NCBI RefSeq assembly: GCF_011174705.1
Contig: NZ_JAANIJ010000001.1
Location: 186,001 to 250,000, forward strand
Length of the DNA: 64,000 nt
Origin: Tessaracoccus coleopterorum
GTDB taxonomy: Bacteria > Actinomycetota > Actinomycetes > Propionibacteriales > Propionibacteriaceae
Direction: 5' to 3'
Position 1 is the stretch's first letter; every line of letters begins with the position of its first letter. Positions 1-9,798 of this stretch are shown one piece after another. The position numbers and the translations under genes are program-made. The notes beneath the pieces are model-generated. The model saw only the letters and a list, made by a program, of their open reading frames with translations. It had not been told where the DNA came from and did no database searches.

Positions 1-312
1 AATGCGGAGAACCAGGCGCTGGAGTACGAGGACAAGGGTAACTTCCCCGCTGTCCCGGCCTCCTGGGATCTGCCCGAGCTCACCGGCCCGGTCGAGTTCC
101 TCGGTGGTCAGGTCGCCTCCGAGGTGTTCGGTCACGCGGCCGAGACTGTGCGCCCGATCTTCTCGGACCCGAACGAGAACACGATCAACGCCCCGTACTT
201 CGCAGAGATGGAGCTCGTGGAGACTGCGGGCAAGGATCCCGAGAAGGCATGGAGTGATGCCGTCACCGCTGCCAAGCGCCTTGCGCAGCAGGTCGGCCTG
301 ACGGTGAAATGA
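1..312 (+). CDS. Sugar ABC transporter substrate-binding protein, C-terminal fragment
   Basis: The window opens inside this gene, and the 103 residues read in frame 1 to the TGA at 310-312. The end of the chain (NAENQALEYEDKGNF, then FGHAAETVRPIFSDP and a helical AEMELVETAGKDPEKAWSDA) resembles the last helices of family 1 extracellular solute-binding lipoproteins for sugars. The two genes behind it encode MalF- and MalG-like permeases, which supports this reading. It would bind an oligosaccharide outside the membrane and deliver it to the permeases. The stop overlaps a possible ATG at 309 of the next gene. The substrate cannot be told from this piece. Confidence 0.75.
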   Translation, partial: NAENQALEYEDKGNFPAVPASWDLPELTGPVEFLGGQVASEVFGHAAETVRPIFSDPNENTINAPYFAEMELVETAGKDPEKAWSDAVTAAKRLAQQVGLTVK

Positions 313-1283
313 GTCGACACACAGCACGGCGGGGAGGCGTAGAGGCCTCCCGCCGGTCGGCGATCACCGGACGTTGTCGACCTGGCAGAGGATGAGGAAG
401 TCGCTCCCCAGTACGGTGCGCTCTCCCCTACTTCTTCCTCTTCCTCCTGTTCGGCGCCATGCCGATGGTGTTCACCATGGCGCTCGCGTTCACGAACTGG
501 TCGGGCCTCGGCGACATCAACTTCATCGGCCTCGAGAACTTCAGGTATCTCCTGACCGACCCACTGTTCTTCAAGTCGCTCGGCAACACCATCATCCTGT
601 GGATCATGGCGACGGTACCGACCTTGACGCTCGCCACCATCGTGGCGCTCATGCTGAACTCGACGCTGAGGTTCTCCACCACCTACCGGGTCATCTACCT
701 CATCCCCAACGTCACCTCGCTGGTGGCCATGGGCATCCTCTTCAGTTCGCTCTTCTCCAGCCAGTTCGGCCTCGCCAACGCGATCATCAACCTCTTCGGG
801 TTCGACAACATCGCCTGGCTGCAGAGCGAGTGGGGCATCAAGATCGCCATCTCCGCACTGAGCATCTGGTCGTTCGTCGGCTACAACGCGCTCCTGATCC
901 TCGCGGGCCTCCAGGCGATCGACAAGACGCAGTACGAATCCGCCGCCATCGACGGTGCCAACGGCTGGCGGACGTTCTTCCACATCACGCTTCCGCAGTT
1001 GCGCTCCATCGTGCTCTTCATCACCCTCATGTCGACGATCGGCTCACTGCAGAGCTTCACCGAGGCCCGGGTCCTCACCTCGTCCATGTCGGGCGGCGCG
1101 GCATCCGCCGGAGGTGTCGGCAACTCAGGTCTGACGATGGTCCTCTATTTCTACTCGGTGGCATTCCAGGAGAATCGCTTCGGCTACGGCGCCACGATTG
1201 CCTGGGGCGTCTTCGTCGTCGTGATGTTCTTCTCCGCGATCAACTGGATCGTGACGAGGGAACGTAAGGAAAGGGGCGTCTGA
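309..1283 (+). CDS. Sugar ABC transporter permease, MalF type (frame broken near the start)
   Basis: Inner-membrane permease of a carbohydrate importer, with about six membrane segments and the EAA loop (QAIDKTQYESAAIDG, then WRTFFHITLPQLR) that contacts the ATPase. From 459 the frame is clean to the TGA at 1281-1283. Upstream, the expected N-terminus (WQRMRKSLPQYGALSPYFF) is recovered only by adding a C near 408 and another near 430, where runs of C look one base short. The best start is the ATG at 309, which overlaps the previous stop as ATGA and needs a further one-base shift near 370. A TTG at 374 is the alternative. It is coupled to the next permease through TGATG at 1281-1285. No ATP-binding gene is present. 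Confidence 0.82.
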
Positions 1284-2187
1284 TGAGCTCCATGAACGCC
1301 CGCGCAGTACCCGCCGCCCTGGCGGGCCCCGCCATCAGCGGTGGGGGCCCCGTCGACGCAGAGCCGCGCCGAGACGCGGAGTGATTGCCCGTCACGCAGC
1401 GCTCATTGTCGGCGCCCTCGCCTCCCTGTTCCCGTTCTACTGGATGTTCGTGCTCTCCACGCACGAGTCCGAGGTGATCTACCAGTATCCGCCGGTCATG
1501 GTTCCGGGCGGCAAGCTGGCGACCAACTACGGATCGATCATGGAACGGATCAACATCTGGGGTGCCATGTCAAACACCCTCGTCGTGGCTCTCAGCGTGA
1601 CGGTGCTCGTTCTGCTGATCTCCTCGTTGGCCGCATTCTCGTTCGCGAAGTTCGAGTTCCCAGGCAAGAACGTACTCTTCGCGATCGTGATGGCGACCTT
1701 TCTCCTGCCATCGCAGCTCGCGACGATTCCGCAGTTCCTCTTCATGAGCAAGCTCGGTTGGGTGGGCGACCTCAAGGCGCTGATCTTCCCCTCCCTCGCG
1801 AGCGCATTCGGGGTCTTCTGGTTGCGTCAGTACACGACGAATGCACTCCCGAAGGAGCTGCTGGAGGCCTCCACGCTCGATGGCTGTGGCTTCCTGCGGC
1901 AGTACTGGCACGTGTGCCTACCGACGGTCCGTCCCGCCTTGGCGTTCCTGGGTATGTTCACCTTCATCGGGTCCTGGAACGACTTCATGTGGCCGTTGAT
2001 CGTGCTGAACGATCCCACAAAGCAGACGCTCCAGGTTGCGCTGAGCCAGCTGAAGACGGCCCACGGGAACGACTACGGCATGTTGATGGCGTCTTCGCTG
2101 ATCGCCGTCGTACCGCTGCTGCTGATCTTCGCGATCGGCGCGAAACAGTTCATGGCCGGCATCACGGAGGGTGCGGTCAAGGGCTGA
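1283..2187 (+). CDS. Sugar ABC transporter permease, MalG type (one frame break)
   Basis: Second integral membrane subunit of the importer. The MalG signature is clear: hydrophobic segments, a central region with FSFAKFEFPGKN, and the EAA loop (LPKELLEASTLDG, then RQYWHVCLPTVRPA). It ends with MAGITEGAVKG at 2187, the usual C-terminus of this family. The start is the ATG at 1283, inside the stop of the upstream permease (TGATG). That frame reads about 32 residues and then needs one missing base near 1378 to join the main frame that begins VIARHAALIVGALASL. Order binding protein-MalF-MalG without an ATPase suggests a shared MsiK-like ATPase elsewhere. Confidence 0.87.
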
Positions 2188-2300
2188 CCTCTCCGACGGC
2201 CCGGGCGCCGGTGGCGCGGACGAACCTTCCGGTTCCCGCGACACCGGCGTCACCATTTCGGAGCCCTCGACCAGGTGGTCAGCCGTCTCGCCGGGCCTCC

Positions 2301-2950
2301 TCAGGCCAGGCCAACGAACGCGCGGAACGCGTCGGCACCCTGGTAGTTGACCCGTTCGTCGGGACGGTTGAGGCGTGCAGGCGTGAGCCGGAACCGTACC
2401 TCGTCGGTGGCCTCGCCCAACCGGTCAACCGGGGCACGGTCGAACCGCTCGTAGCCGACCTTCTCGCTGACCCGCTGGCTGGCCGGGTTGTCGGCATAGG
2501 CCTCGGTGCGGCACTGGACCGCTCCGAGTTGATCGAAGGCGAAGGCACAGATCATGGCGCGCATCCGGGTGCCGATCCCCGCCCGTGGAAGGCCCGACCG
2601 AGCCACGATCCGGTATGCACCACCCTTGCCACCGGAAAGTTGCGGGCGCGGAGATCCTGCGCGCCGACCAGTTCACCGTCGCGCCGGGCGACCATGAGCA
2701 GCTCCCAGCTCTCCACGGTGCTGGCGGCCCAGGTGTTGAAGTAGAACCGGGCCGAGTTGGTTCGCAGTTGCCCGGGTGGCAGCAGGGCCCAGTCACTCAG
2801 GAACGGATACCCGGAACCCTCAGGCACGATCCCGGCGACGGCGAGGTCGAGCACCTCCGGCACATCATCGGGGGTCATGGCGCAGAGCACCAGGTCCCGC
2901 AGGTGATGCGCACGCCGAACGGCGGATAGATCTCTGCCCACTCAGTCATG
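2301..2950 (-). CDS. GNAT-family N-acetyltransferase (two frame breaks)
   Basis: About 216 residues of an acetyl-CoA dependent N-acetyltransferase of the RimJ/RimL kind. The start at the ATG ending at 2950 gives MTEWAEIYPPFGVRIT, then one G is missing in the GGG run near 2895 before DLVLCAMTPDDVPEV. The middle holds GSWLGRAFHGRG; after a second missing base near 2580 it continues IGTRMRAMICAFAFD. Together these form the acetyl-CoA binding motif A (Q/RxxGxG/A type). ADNPASQRVSEKVGYE is motif B. The C-terminal tail (ATDEVRFRLTP) fits proteins that modify an amino group on another protein or small molecule. The substrate is unknown. The gene stands alone, facing the sugar operon tail to tail. 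Confidence 0.8.
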
Positions 2951-3062
2951 ACCGCAGGCTATCGGGTGCCGATGCCGTGACGGCGGGGCGGCAGGGCCCT
3001 CACCTGCCCGGATAGCATCGCTCCACCGATCCGGTGCCGCAATCCACCTGACAAGAAAAGAA

Positions 3063-3101
3063 CCGCTCCGACTAGGTATTTACCCTAGTCAGAGCGGCTT
3101 T
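3063..3101. terminator. Hairpin terminator, usable in both directions
   Basis: Arms at 3063-3076 and 3084-3097 pair over 14 bp with one mismatch around a 7-nt loop. The left flank is A-rich (ACAAGAAAAGAA) and the right flank has a short T run, so either strand can act as an intrinsic terminator. It lies just downstream of the tRNA-Asn gene. Confidence 0.75.
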
Positions 3102-3105
3102 CGTG

Positions 3106-3181
3106 TGGCTCCCCGGACTGGACTCGAACCAGTAACCCTTCGATTAACAGTCGAATGCTCTGCCAATTGAGCTACCAGGGA
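3106..3181 (-). tRNA. tRNA-Asn (anticodon GTT)
   Basis: Read on the minus strand from 3181, the sequence folds as a full cloverleaf. The acceptor stem TCCCTGG pairs with CCGGGGA, allowing one T-G pair. The D arm starts AGCTCAATTGG. The anticodon arm CGACTGTTAATCG carries GTT in the loop. The T arm is CTGGTTCGAGTCCAG. The discriminator is G and the CCA end is encoded (3106-3108). The mature part without CCA is 73 nt (3109-3181). It would decode AAC and AAT. A hairpin terminator sits 5 nt downstream. Confidence 0.97.
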
Positions 3182-3266
3182 TCAGCGCTCCCGCGCGAGA
3201 AGAAACACTAGCAGAGTCCTTCAGGGGTACGCCAATCGGCCGCTGCCGCGAGAGGTGCCCTGGCTG

Positions 3267-3770
3267 TCACAGCGAGAAGTACTCGGACTTCAGCCGATCC
3301 GTCTCGGCCACCACAGCGGCGCTGGTCGCGGGGTCGCTGAGGTCTGCCCCGCCCGACGCGACCGCATACCACGACATGGTCATGTGCCTGCCGAGGCTGC
3401 GGCGCCCGACGATCTGTACCTCGCCTCGCACCGGGGCGTCGATGAGGACCTGGACGACCGTCGAGGCCTCGACGCGTTCCCGGAAGAGCTGCGGAAGATG
3501 CTGCGGGTCGCTCAGCGCCACCTCGTGCTGGACGCCGTCCACGGTCTTCCAGCGGAACCGTCCCTGCTCCGCCTTCCACGAGCCCCCGCCGACCCGCTCC
3601 CAGGGCCACACCTCCCATGAGCCGTGCGTGCCCACTGCGAACGCCTCACGGGTTCCCGCAACCACCACGCCGTCCTCGCCGGTCGCGTGCGCGAGCACGT
3701 CCGCCCTGCCACCGAGTTCCTCGTCGAGCCCGGCGAACAGGACGGGATCGGTGCGCTTGAAGAGTGCCAT
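3267..3770 (-). CDS. Conserved actinobacterial hypothetical protein
   Basis: This is one of the few uninterrupted genes: 167 codons from ATG at 3770 to the stop at 3267. The product is soluble, without signal peptide or membrane segment. It is rich in beta-like stretches with aromatic residues (GSWEVWPWERVGGGSW, RFRWKTVDGVQHEV) and ends MSWYAVASGGADLSD and KSEYFSL. I do not recognise a catalytic motif. Proteins of this style occur widely in Actinomycetota as unnamed families. It lies between the tRNA-Asn gene and a divergently transcribed sigma-like gene, so it probably has its own promoter in the 3771-3876 gap. Confidence 0.75.
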   Translation of the reverse strand: MALFKRTDPVLFAGLDEELGGRADVLAHATGEDGVVVAGTREAFAVGTHGSWEVWPWERVGGGSWKAEQGRFRWKTVDGVQHEVALSDPQHLPQLFRERVEASTVVQVLIDAPVRGEVQIVGRRSLGRHMTMSWYAVASGGADLSDPATSAAVVAETDRLKSEYFSL

Positions 3771-3876
3771 GCCCCCATTGTGCCCGCTGTGGAAAAGAAG
3801 TGTTGTCCGTCGTCACACCGTCCACAACCCACCCCCGCCCATTCCGGCAGCCTCCCGCACGGCGCACCCTTGGCGC

Positions 3877-4750
3877 ATGAAAGACATCGACATCCCACTG
3901 ATCATGCTCGCCCCCGGCGAAGACGTGGCGCTCGCCCGCGCCGTCGAGGCGGGCGTCTACGCACGCCACCTGCTGCGCGGCCGCGGCCCCGACCGGTGGC
4001 TCGAACGCGTCGTCGAGCACGGACGCCTCGCCGAGGAGACCCTCTGGTGGGTAGGCCTGCGGATCGCCCGCAAGCAGGCACGGCGGTTGGAGCAGTTCTC
4101 GGGCCTCCCCGGCGACGACCTCTTCCAGGAGTCCAGCATCGCGGTCGCCCACGCCATCCGCTCCTACGACCACACCCGGGGGTGCGCTACACCACCTTCG
4201 TGTGGCACCTGGTGCGACAGGGGTTGCACGACGCCGTCGGCGTGCGGATCACCGGTGGAAACGTCAGCCGCGGCGACCGGAGGGCGCGACTGCTCGTCGA
4301 CCACATCCGCGCCGAGCGACCCGGCCTCGGCCTCGACGCCGCCACAACGCTCGTCAGGGCGAGCCGCCCGGCGGCGCTGCGCGCCCGGATGGCCCAGATC
4401 CCCTTCGACGAGTCGCTCCACAGCGTGGATCGGGGCGACGTGTGGGAGGGGGCCACCCCACCGGGCTGGGGTTCCTGGAGCTCCTGGACCCGCTGCACCG
4501 CGCTGTGCTCACCGCCCACTACCTCGCGCCAGGCACCTCGCTCGCCGCCGTCGGAGCGCAGATGGGTGTCTCGGGCACCACCGTGATGCGGTGGGAGCGG
4601 GAGGCGTGCAGGGCGGCGCGGCGGCTGCTCAGCGCCGAACGCACCGAGCTGCCGAGCATCAGCCGAGCCCGACCGCCTGGAGCCTCTTCCTGCGCATCTC
4701 AAGCTCGGTCAGTTGCGCGAACTGGGCGCGGTGCCCGGTCGGATCCTTGA
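3877..4750 (+). CDS. Sigma-70 family protein with region 2 and region 4 (frame broken)
   Basis: The start at ATG 3877 (MKDIDIPLIMLAPGED) leads into a region 2-like core: KQARRLEQFSGLPG, DLFQESSIAVAHAIRSYD, then after a missing G in the GGGGG run near 4180, VRYTTFVWHLVRQGLHDAV, matching the LxQEGxxGLxxAxxxFD and RFSTYAxWWIRQ patterns. A second shift near 4460 joins LLDPLHRAVLTAHYL and SLAAVGAQMGVSGTTVMRWEREA, a region 4 helix-turn-helix. It would direct RNA polymerase to a special promoter set, or be a degenerate sigma-like regulator. The first in-frame stop is at 4748-4750, 90 bp inside the opposing dnaG, so the true 3' end may be earlier. Confidence 0.65.
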
Positions 4751-6484
4751 CCGGGTCGGTGCGCTGCAGCCGGGACTTCACATCCGCGATCTCGCGCGAC
4801 ACGCGCGCCAACTGCAGCCGCGATGTGTGGGTCAGCGAGTAGGTCTCATCGGCCTCCCGCAGGAGCGGCTCGACCAGCAGCGCCACCAGCAGCTGCTCGA
4901 CCAGCTCGTTGGGGGCCGCTGACCGCAGCCGATCCGTCCAGTTCCCACCGAACCCGACCGAGCCGACGAGCCGGAACACTGCCGCGTAGCCGGGGTGCGT
5001 GAAGTCGCGCTCCTCGACACCGTTCCAGCCCGCGTCGAAGGTCAACGGGTACTGCAGCATGAGCTTCAGGGAGTCGCGCTCGAGCCGTAGCCCCGGGTCG
5101 TCGGGATTGGGCCATGCCGGGTCCGGCTCCGTGGGCTCCTCCAGGTCGATCACCTCGGGCGCCTGCTGGCGCCGCTTGACGTGGAGCGCCTCGCGTCGCA
5201 CCTCGTCGAGGTCCATGCCGAGCACCCCTGCCAACTCGCGCAGGTACTGGCTGACCAGCGACTGGTCGCGGATCGAGCCGACCAGTTCGGCACCCTCGCG
5301 GGCGGCCGCGAGCCGCCCGTCGGCGCGATCCAGGTCGTAGCTCTTGGCGATGTTGGCCATCACGAAGCGGTACAGCGGGATCCGGCGCGCCACCAGTTCA
5401 CGCACCGCCGCGTCGCCCTGTTGCATGCGGAGGTCGCACGGGTCGAGGCCTGTAGGTTCGACCGCGACGTAGGTCTGGGCGATGAAGTTCTGGTCGCCCT
5501 TGAACACCTTCAGCGCGGCGGCCTGGCCGGCCGCGTCACCGTCGAAGGTGAAGATGACCTCGCCGTGCAGCCCGTCATGGGTGCCCATCAGGCGCTGCAG
5601 CAGCCTGCCGTGGTCCTCGCCGAACGCAGTCCCGCAAGAGGCGACCGCCGTCGGGACCCCGCTGAGATGGGCGGCCATCACATCCGTGTAGCCCTCGACG
5701 ACCACCGCCTGCGACTTCTTGCCTATCTCACGGCGCGCCAGGTCGAGGCCGTAGAGCACCTGCGACTTCTTGTAGACGGGCGACTCGGGGTGTTGATGTA
5801 CTTGGCGGGGAGCCGGTCATCGTCGTAGATGCGCCGGGCACCGAACCCCAGCACCGCCTGCGCGGAATCGCGGATGGGCCAGAGCACCCGACCCGTGAAG
5901 AAGTCGCGGCCGGAGTCCCGGACGAGCCCGGCGGCCTTCAGGACGTCATCGGCGAACCCTTGGCCTTGAGTGTCTGCCGGAGCGCCGACCCGTGCCGCGG
6001 GGCGTAGCCGATCATGAAGTGCTGCGCGACCTCACGGTCGAAACCGCGGCCGTGCAGGAACTGTCTCCCGGCGATCGCCTCCGGCGAGTCGAGCTGGTCG
6101 GCGTAGAACTCCTGGGCCGCCTCGTTCGCCTCCAGGATCCGCTTGCGCATGCCGGGGGCTGACCGGGTCCGCTGCCGTCATCCTCGATCCGCAGCACGAG
6201 ACCGGCGCGGTCGGCCAGCACCTGGATGGCCTCGACGAACGACAGGTTCTGCTGCCGCTGGAGGAAGGTGATCACGTCGCCGCCCTCGCCGCAGCCGAAG
6301 CAGTAGTAGAAGCCGCGCGACGGGGTCACCTGGAAGCTCGGGGTCTTCTCGTCGTGGAAGGGCACAACCCCTTCAGGGAGCCGCCGCCTGCGTTGCGTAG
6401 CGCCACATAGCCGCCGATCACGTCCTCGATGCGGCTGCGCTCACGGACGGCCGCAATATCCTCGTCGTTGATGCGGCCTGCCAT
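4659..6484 (-). CDS. dnaG: DNA primase DnaG (four frame breaks)
   Basis: Makes RNA primers at the replication fork. Starts at ATG 6484 (MAGRINDEDIAAVRERS). The N-terminal zinc ribbon is LCPFHDEKTPSFQV ... YYCFGCGEGGD. The catalytic toprim core shows VVVEGYTDVMAAH and VIFTFDGDAAGQ with its acidic residues. The C-terminal helicase-binding region ends RRKRLQAVGLG. Total length is about 609 codons, normal for the family. Frame breaks lie near 6366, 6158, 5958 and 5792; each is repaired by one added base in a C or G run (for example four C to five near 5792). An essential gene cannot truly carry these. It is tail to tail with the sigma-like gene. Confidence 0.95.
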
Positions 6485-6517
6485 GGGGACGAGTCTAGTC
6501 GCACTACTCTTGCGGTC

Positions 6518-7278
6518 GTGACAGTGGAGATCGGATGGCAGTTCGCCCTCGCCCTGGCCCTGCTCGTCGTGGTCGGGACCGCGGTGGCGCTGTGGGGACG
6601 GCTCCCGGTCGCAAGGACGATCCCGTGGGCGGCCCTGCGTGCCGGGGTGCAACTGCTCGCGGTGTCGCTGATCATCGGTGTCGCACTGCGGGAGACCTGG
6701 TCGGCGCTGCTGTTCGTGTCGGCGATGTTCCTGGTGGGCGTCTACACCACCTCCCGTCGGTCGGGCCTGCGCTCACCCGCCGCCTTCGCGTCGGCGGCCC
6801 TCGCGATGATCGCAGGCGCCCTACCCGTGCTGCTGATCGTCTTCGGCACCGGAGCGGCGCCCTTCACCGGCGCCTCCATCGTGCCGATCGTGGGGATCGT
6901 GGTGGGCAACATGATGAGCGTCCACACCCTCGTCGCCCGGCGGGCATTCTCCGACCTGCGCTCCGGGGTTGCGCAGTACGAGGCGTGGCTCGCGGTCGGT
7001 TTCCCCGCGCCACCGCGATCGGGGAGGTGATCTCGCCCACGCTGCACGAGTCGCTGTACCCCGCGCTCGACCAGACCCGCACCGTCGGCCTGGTGACCCT
7101 CCGGGCGCCTACATCGGTGTGCTGCTTGGCGGCGGCAGCCCTCTCGACGCGGCAGCTGCCCAGGTGCTGGTGCTCGTGGGCATCAACACCGGCCAGGCCT
7201 GCACCGCCGTGGCCGCACGGTGGCTCATCGCCCGCGGCCTGCTGCTTCCCCGGATCTCGCGGGCGGCTGCGTCCGTAA
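6518..7278 (+). CDS. FetB/UPF0014-family ABC permease (two frame breaks, end uncertain)
   Basis: Seven-helix membrane protein of the UPF0014 family, whose best known member is the E. coli iron exporter permease FetB. The start GTG/ATG region at 6518 gives MTVEIGWQFALALALL. Family motifs visible are PWAALRAGVQLLAVSLIIG, VPIVGIVVGNMMSVHTL, GEVISPTLHESLYPALDQTRTVGLVT and PGAYIGVLLGGGSPLDAAAAQ, then a final helix VLVLVGINTGQACTAVAARW. Shifts are needed near 7008 and 7100. About 250 residues fits the family, so the gene should end near 7260-7290, although the last open frame runs to 7388. No FetA-like ATPase is adjacent. It lies between dnaG and dgt on the opposite strand. Confidence 0.78.
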
Positions 7279-8390
7279 GCGTCTCAGGCCCGCGCCCGAT
7301 CCCCTCGGCAGCTTCTTCGGGTTCCAGCCGAGCAGCGTCGACGCCTGCTCGAAGGCGAACCGGTCGGTCATGCCACCCACATAGGTGACGGCGCCCCGGA
7401 CCGCGTCCTCGCTCCGGTACTCCGACGGCAGTGCCCCGGGTCGGCCAGGTAGTAGTCCACCAGGTCTGTGAGCACCCGCACGACGGTGTGCGACTGCGCG
7501 ACGGACTCCGGCCGGGTGTAGATCCGTTCGTAGTTGAACCGACGCAGCTCTGCCAGGGCCTCCGCGGTGACGGCGTCCATCCCGACGATCCCTGTCAGCG
7601 CCGTGGTCTCGATGACGGCGTTGATGAACGTGGCCAGCTGGCTGCGCCGCGAGGTCCCCGCCACCCCGACGACGATGTCCGGCAGGTCGTCGATGGTGAC
7701 GATGCCGGCATGGACGGCGTCCTCCAGGTCGTGCGCGCAGTACGCGATCCGGTCGGCCCAACTGACCAGCTCCCCCTCCAGGGTCGCGGGCGCGGGCCGC
7801 GACCACGAATGGTTGCGGATGCCGTCGAGGGTCTGCGCCGTCAGGTTGAGGTCGGCCAGCACGACGTCGGCACCCCAGGGTCCGTGGTCGTAGCCGCCGA
7901 CGATGAACTGGTCGAACGCGTCCTCGGAGGCGTGCCCGCCGGGGCCGTGCCCGCAGTCGTGGCCGAGCGCGATCGCATCGGCAAGCGTCACGTTGACCCC
8001 GATGCCGCGCGCCATGGCGGTGGCCGCCTGCGCCACCTCGAGGGCGTGCGTGAGACGGGTGCGCTGGTGGTCGGTCGGGTAGACCACCACCTGCGTCTTG
8101 CCCGCGAGCCTGCGGAAGGCCGCGGAGTGCACGATGCGGTCGCGATCGCGCTCGAAGCAGGTGCGGAACGGGTCGGGGTCTTCCTCGACGGCGCGCTGGC
8201 CCGCACCGTCGGCGAAGGTCGCCTCTCCGACGTACTGCAACCGTTCGAGGGCCTCCCGTTCGACCCGCCTCCGTGCGCCGCGTGGGGTGATGCGGGCGCG
8301 GGAGGTGGCGTGTGCGGAGATGACGTCGTCCCCGTGGCCGTGCATGGTCTCGGCCCACTGCCGGGCGCGGGGTAGGAGTGAGTCGTTCAT
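7225..8390 (-). CDS. dgt: Deoxyguanosinetriphosphate triphosphohydrolase-like HD protein (one frame break)
   Basis: HD-domain enzyme that splits dNTPs to nucleoside and triphosphate. Starts at ATG 8390 (MNDSLLPRARQWAET). The signature FRRLAGKTQVVV, then RLTHALEVAQ, ALGHDCGHGPGGH and WADRIAYCAHDLEDA supplies the metal-binding His and Asp residues. One base is missing near 7438, where YLADPG continues as ALPSEYRSEDAVRGAV and TDRFAFEQASTLLGW. The extreme C-terminus is uncertain: the open frame reaches 7225, overlapping the FetB-like gene on the other strand, but another lost base could place the stop near 7284. In Mycobacterium dgt directly precedes dnaG; here a foreign-strand permease sits between them. 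Confidence 0.9.
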
Positions 8391-8418
8391 AGCGCCCCCA
8401 ACCTACCCTGGGTCGTCG

Positions 8419-9705
8419 TCAGCGCTCTTCGCGGGGAACCCACTGCCTCCTGGTCTCACCGACGTACACCTGGCGCGGCCGGTAGATCCGCTGGCCGGGA
8501 TTGTCGGCGACCTCCTTCCAGTGCGCGATCCAGCCCGGGGTGCGGCCGATCGCGAACATCACGGTGAACATGTCCACCGGGATGCCGATGGCCCGCAGGA
8601 TGATGCCGGAGTAGAAGTCGACGTTCGGGTAGAGGCGACGCGTTGCGAAGTAGTCGTCGGCAAGCGCGGCCGCCTCCACCTCGCGGGCGATGTCGAGGAG
8701 CGGATCGGTGATGTGCATGGCGTCGAGCATCGCGTCCGCGGCCTCCTTGAGGATCCGGGCGCGCGGGTCGAAGTTGCGGTAGACGCGGTGCCCGAAGCCC
8801 ATCAGCTTCGCGCCCGACTTCCGGTCCTTCACGCGGTTGATGTATTGCTGCGGCGTCCAGGCCCCGTCGCGGATCTGCTCGAGCATGTCGATGACGCCCA
8901 TGTTCGCCCCACCGTGCAGCGGGCCCCAGAGGGCGTTGACGCCTGAGGAGATCGACGCGTAGAGGTTGGCGCCGGACGAGGCGACCATCCGCACCGTCGA
9001 CGTGGAGCAGTTCTGCTCGTGGTCGGCGTGGAGCACGAGGAACATGTTGAGGGCGTGGGCCACCTCGGGTGTCGTCTCGTAGTCGCGGTACGGCACGGAG
9101 AACATCATGTGCAGGAAGTTCTCGGCGTAGGGCAGGTCGTAGCGGGGGTACATGATCGGCTGGCCGATGTGTGCCTTGTACGACGCGGCCGCGATGGTGC
9201 GTGTCTTGGCGATCAGGCTGGCGGCCGCCGCGCGGAACCCGTTCTCGTCGGTGAACCGGTGCTCGGGCAGGTCGTGGCTCTGCAGCGCGCTGATCATCGC
9301 CGAGAGGATGCTCATCGGGTGCGCGTTCTTCGGGAACGCGTCGAAGTGGTTGCGCATGTCACGGTGGAGCCACGAGTTCTCGGTGAGAAGGTGGCGGAAC
9401 TCCGCCCGCTCCCGGTCGTCGGGGAGCTCACCGAAAATGAGGAGCTCCGCCGTCTCGATGAAGCTGGACCGTACGGCGAGTTCCTCGATCGGCACACCGC
9501 GGTAGCGGAGGATCCCCTCCTCACCCTCGATGAAGGTGATGGCCGAGGTGCACGACCCCGTGTTGGCGTATCCGTCGTCGAGCGTGATCAGCCCGGTCGC
9601 GGACCGCAGCCGCGAGATGTCGATGGCCCGCTCGCCCTCGGTTCCGGTGGTGATGGGGAGCTCGTAACTCCTGCCGTCGATGATGACGGTTGCAGTTTCG
9701 GACAT
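8419..9705 (-). CDS. gltA: Citrate synthase
   Basis: Condenses acetyl-CoA and oxaloacetate to citrate at the entry of the TCA cycle. The gene is intact, 428 codons from ATG 9705 (MSETATVIIDGRSYELP) to 8419, with AGGAAACC as ribosome binding site. It has the long bacterial type II form with an N-terminal beta domain (ITLDDGYANTGSCTSAITFIE). Active-site segments are visible: LVLHADHEQNCSTSTVRMV (His), GPLHGGANMGVIDML (His), MGFGHRVYRNFDPRA and VDFYSGIILRAIGIP (Asp). The end reads IYRPRQVYVGETRRQWVPREER. It stands alone between dgt and dusB. It reads straight through despite its size. Confidence 0.97.
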   Translation of the reverse strand: MSETATVIIDGRSYELPITTGTEGERAIDISRLRSATGLITLDDGYANTGSCTSAITFIEGEEGILRYRGVPIEELAVRSSFIETAELLIFGELPDDRERAEFRHLLTENSWLHRDMRNHFDAFPKNAHPMSILSAMISALQSHDLPEHRFTDENGFRAAAASLIAKTRTIAAASYKAHIGQPIMYPRYDLPYAENFLHMMFSVPYRDYETTPEVAHALNMFLVLHADHEQNCSTSTVRMVASSGANLYASISSGVNALWGPLHGGANMGVIDMLEQIRDGAWTPQQYINRVKDRKSGAKLMGFGHRVYRNFDPRARILKEAADAMLDAMHITDPLLDIAREVEAAALADDYFATRRLYPNVDFYSGIILRAIGIPVDMFTVMFAIGRTPGWIAHWKEVADNPGQRIYRPRQVYVGETRRQWVPREER

Positions 9706-9798
9706 GGTGGTTTCCTCCGCTCCGGGGTGACAATGACCCCGATTCAACCTAGCGAATACATATGCCACCGGTTGGGCGGGGTCCCCGAAGCGGGCTTC

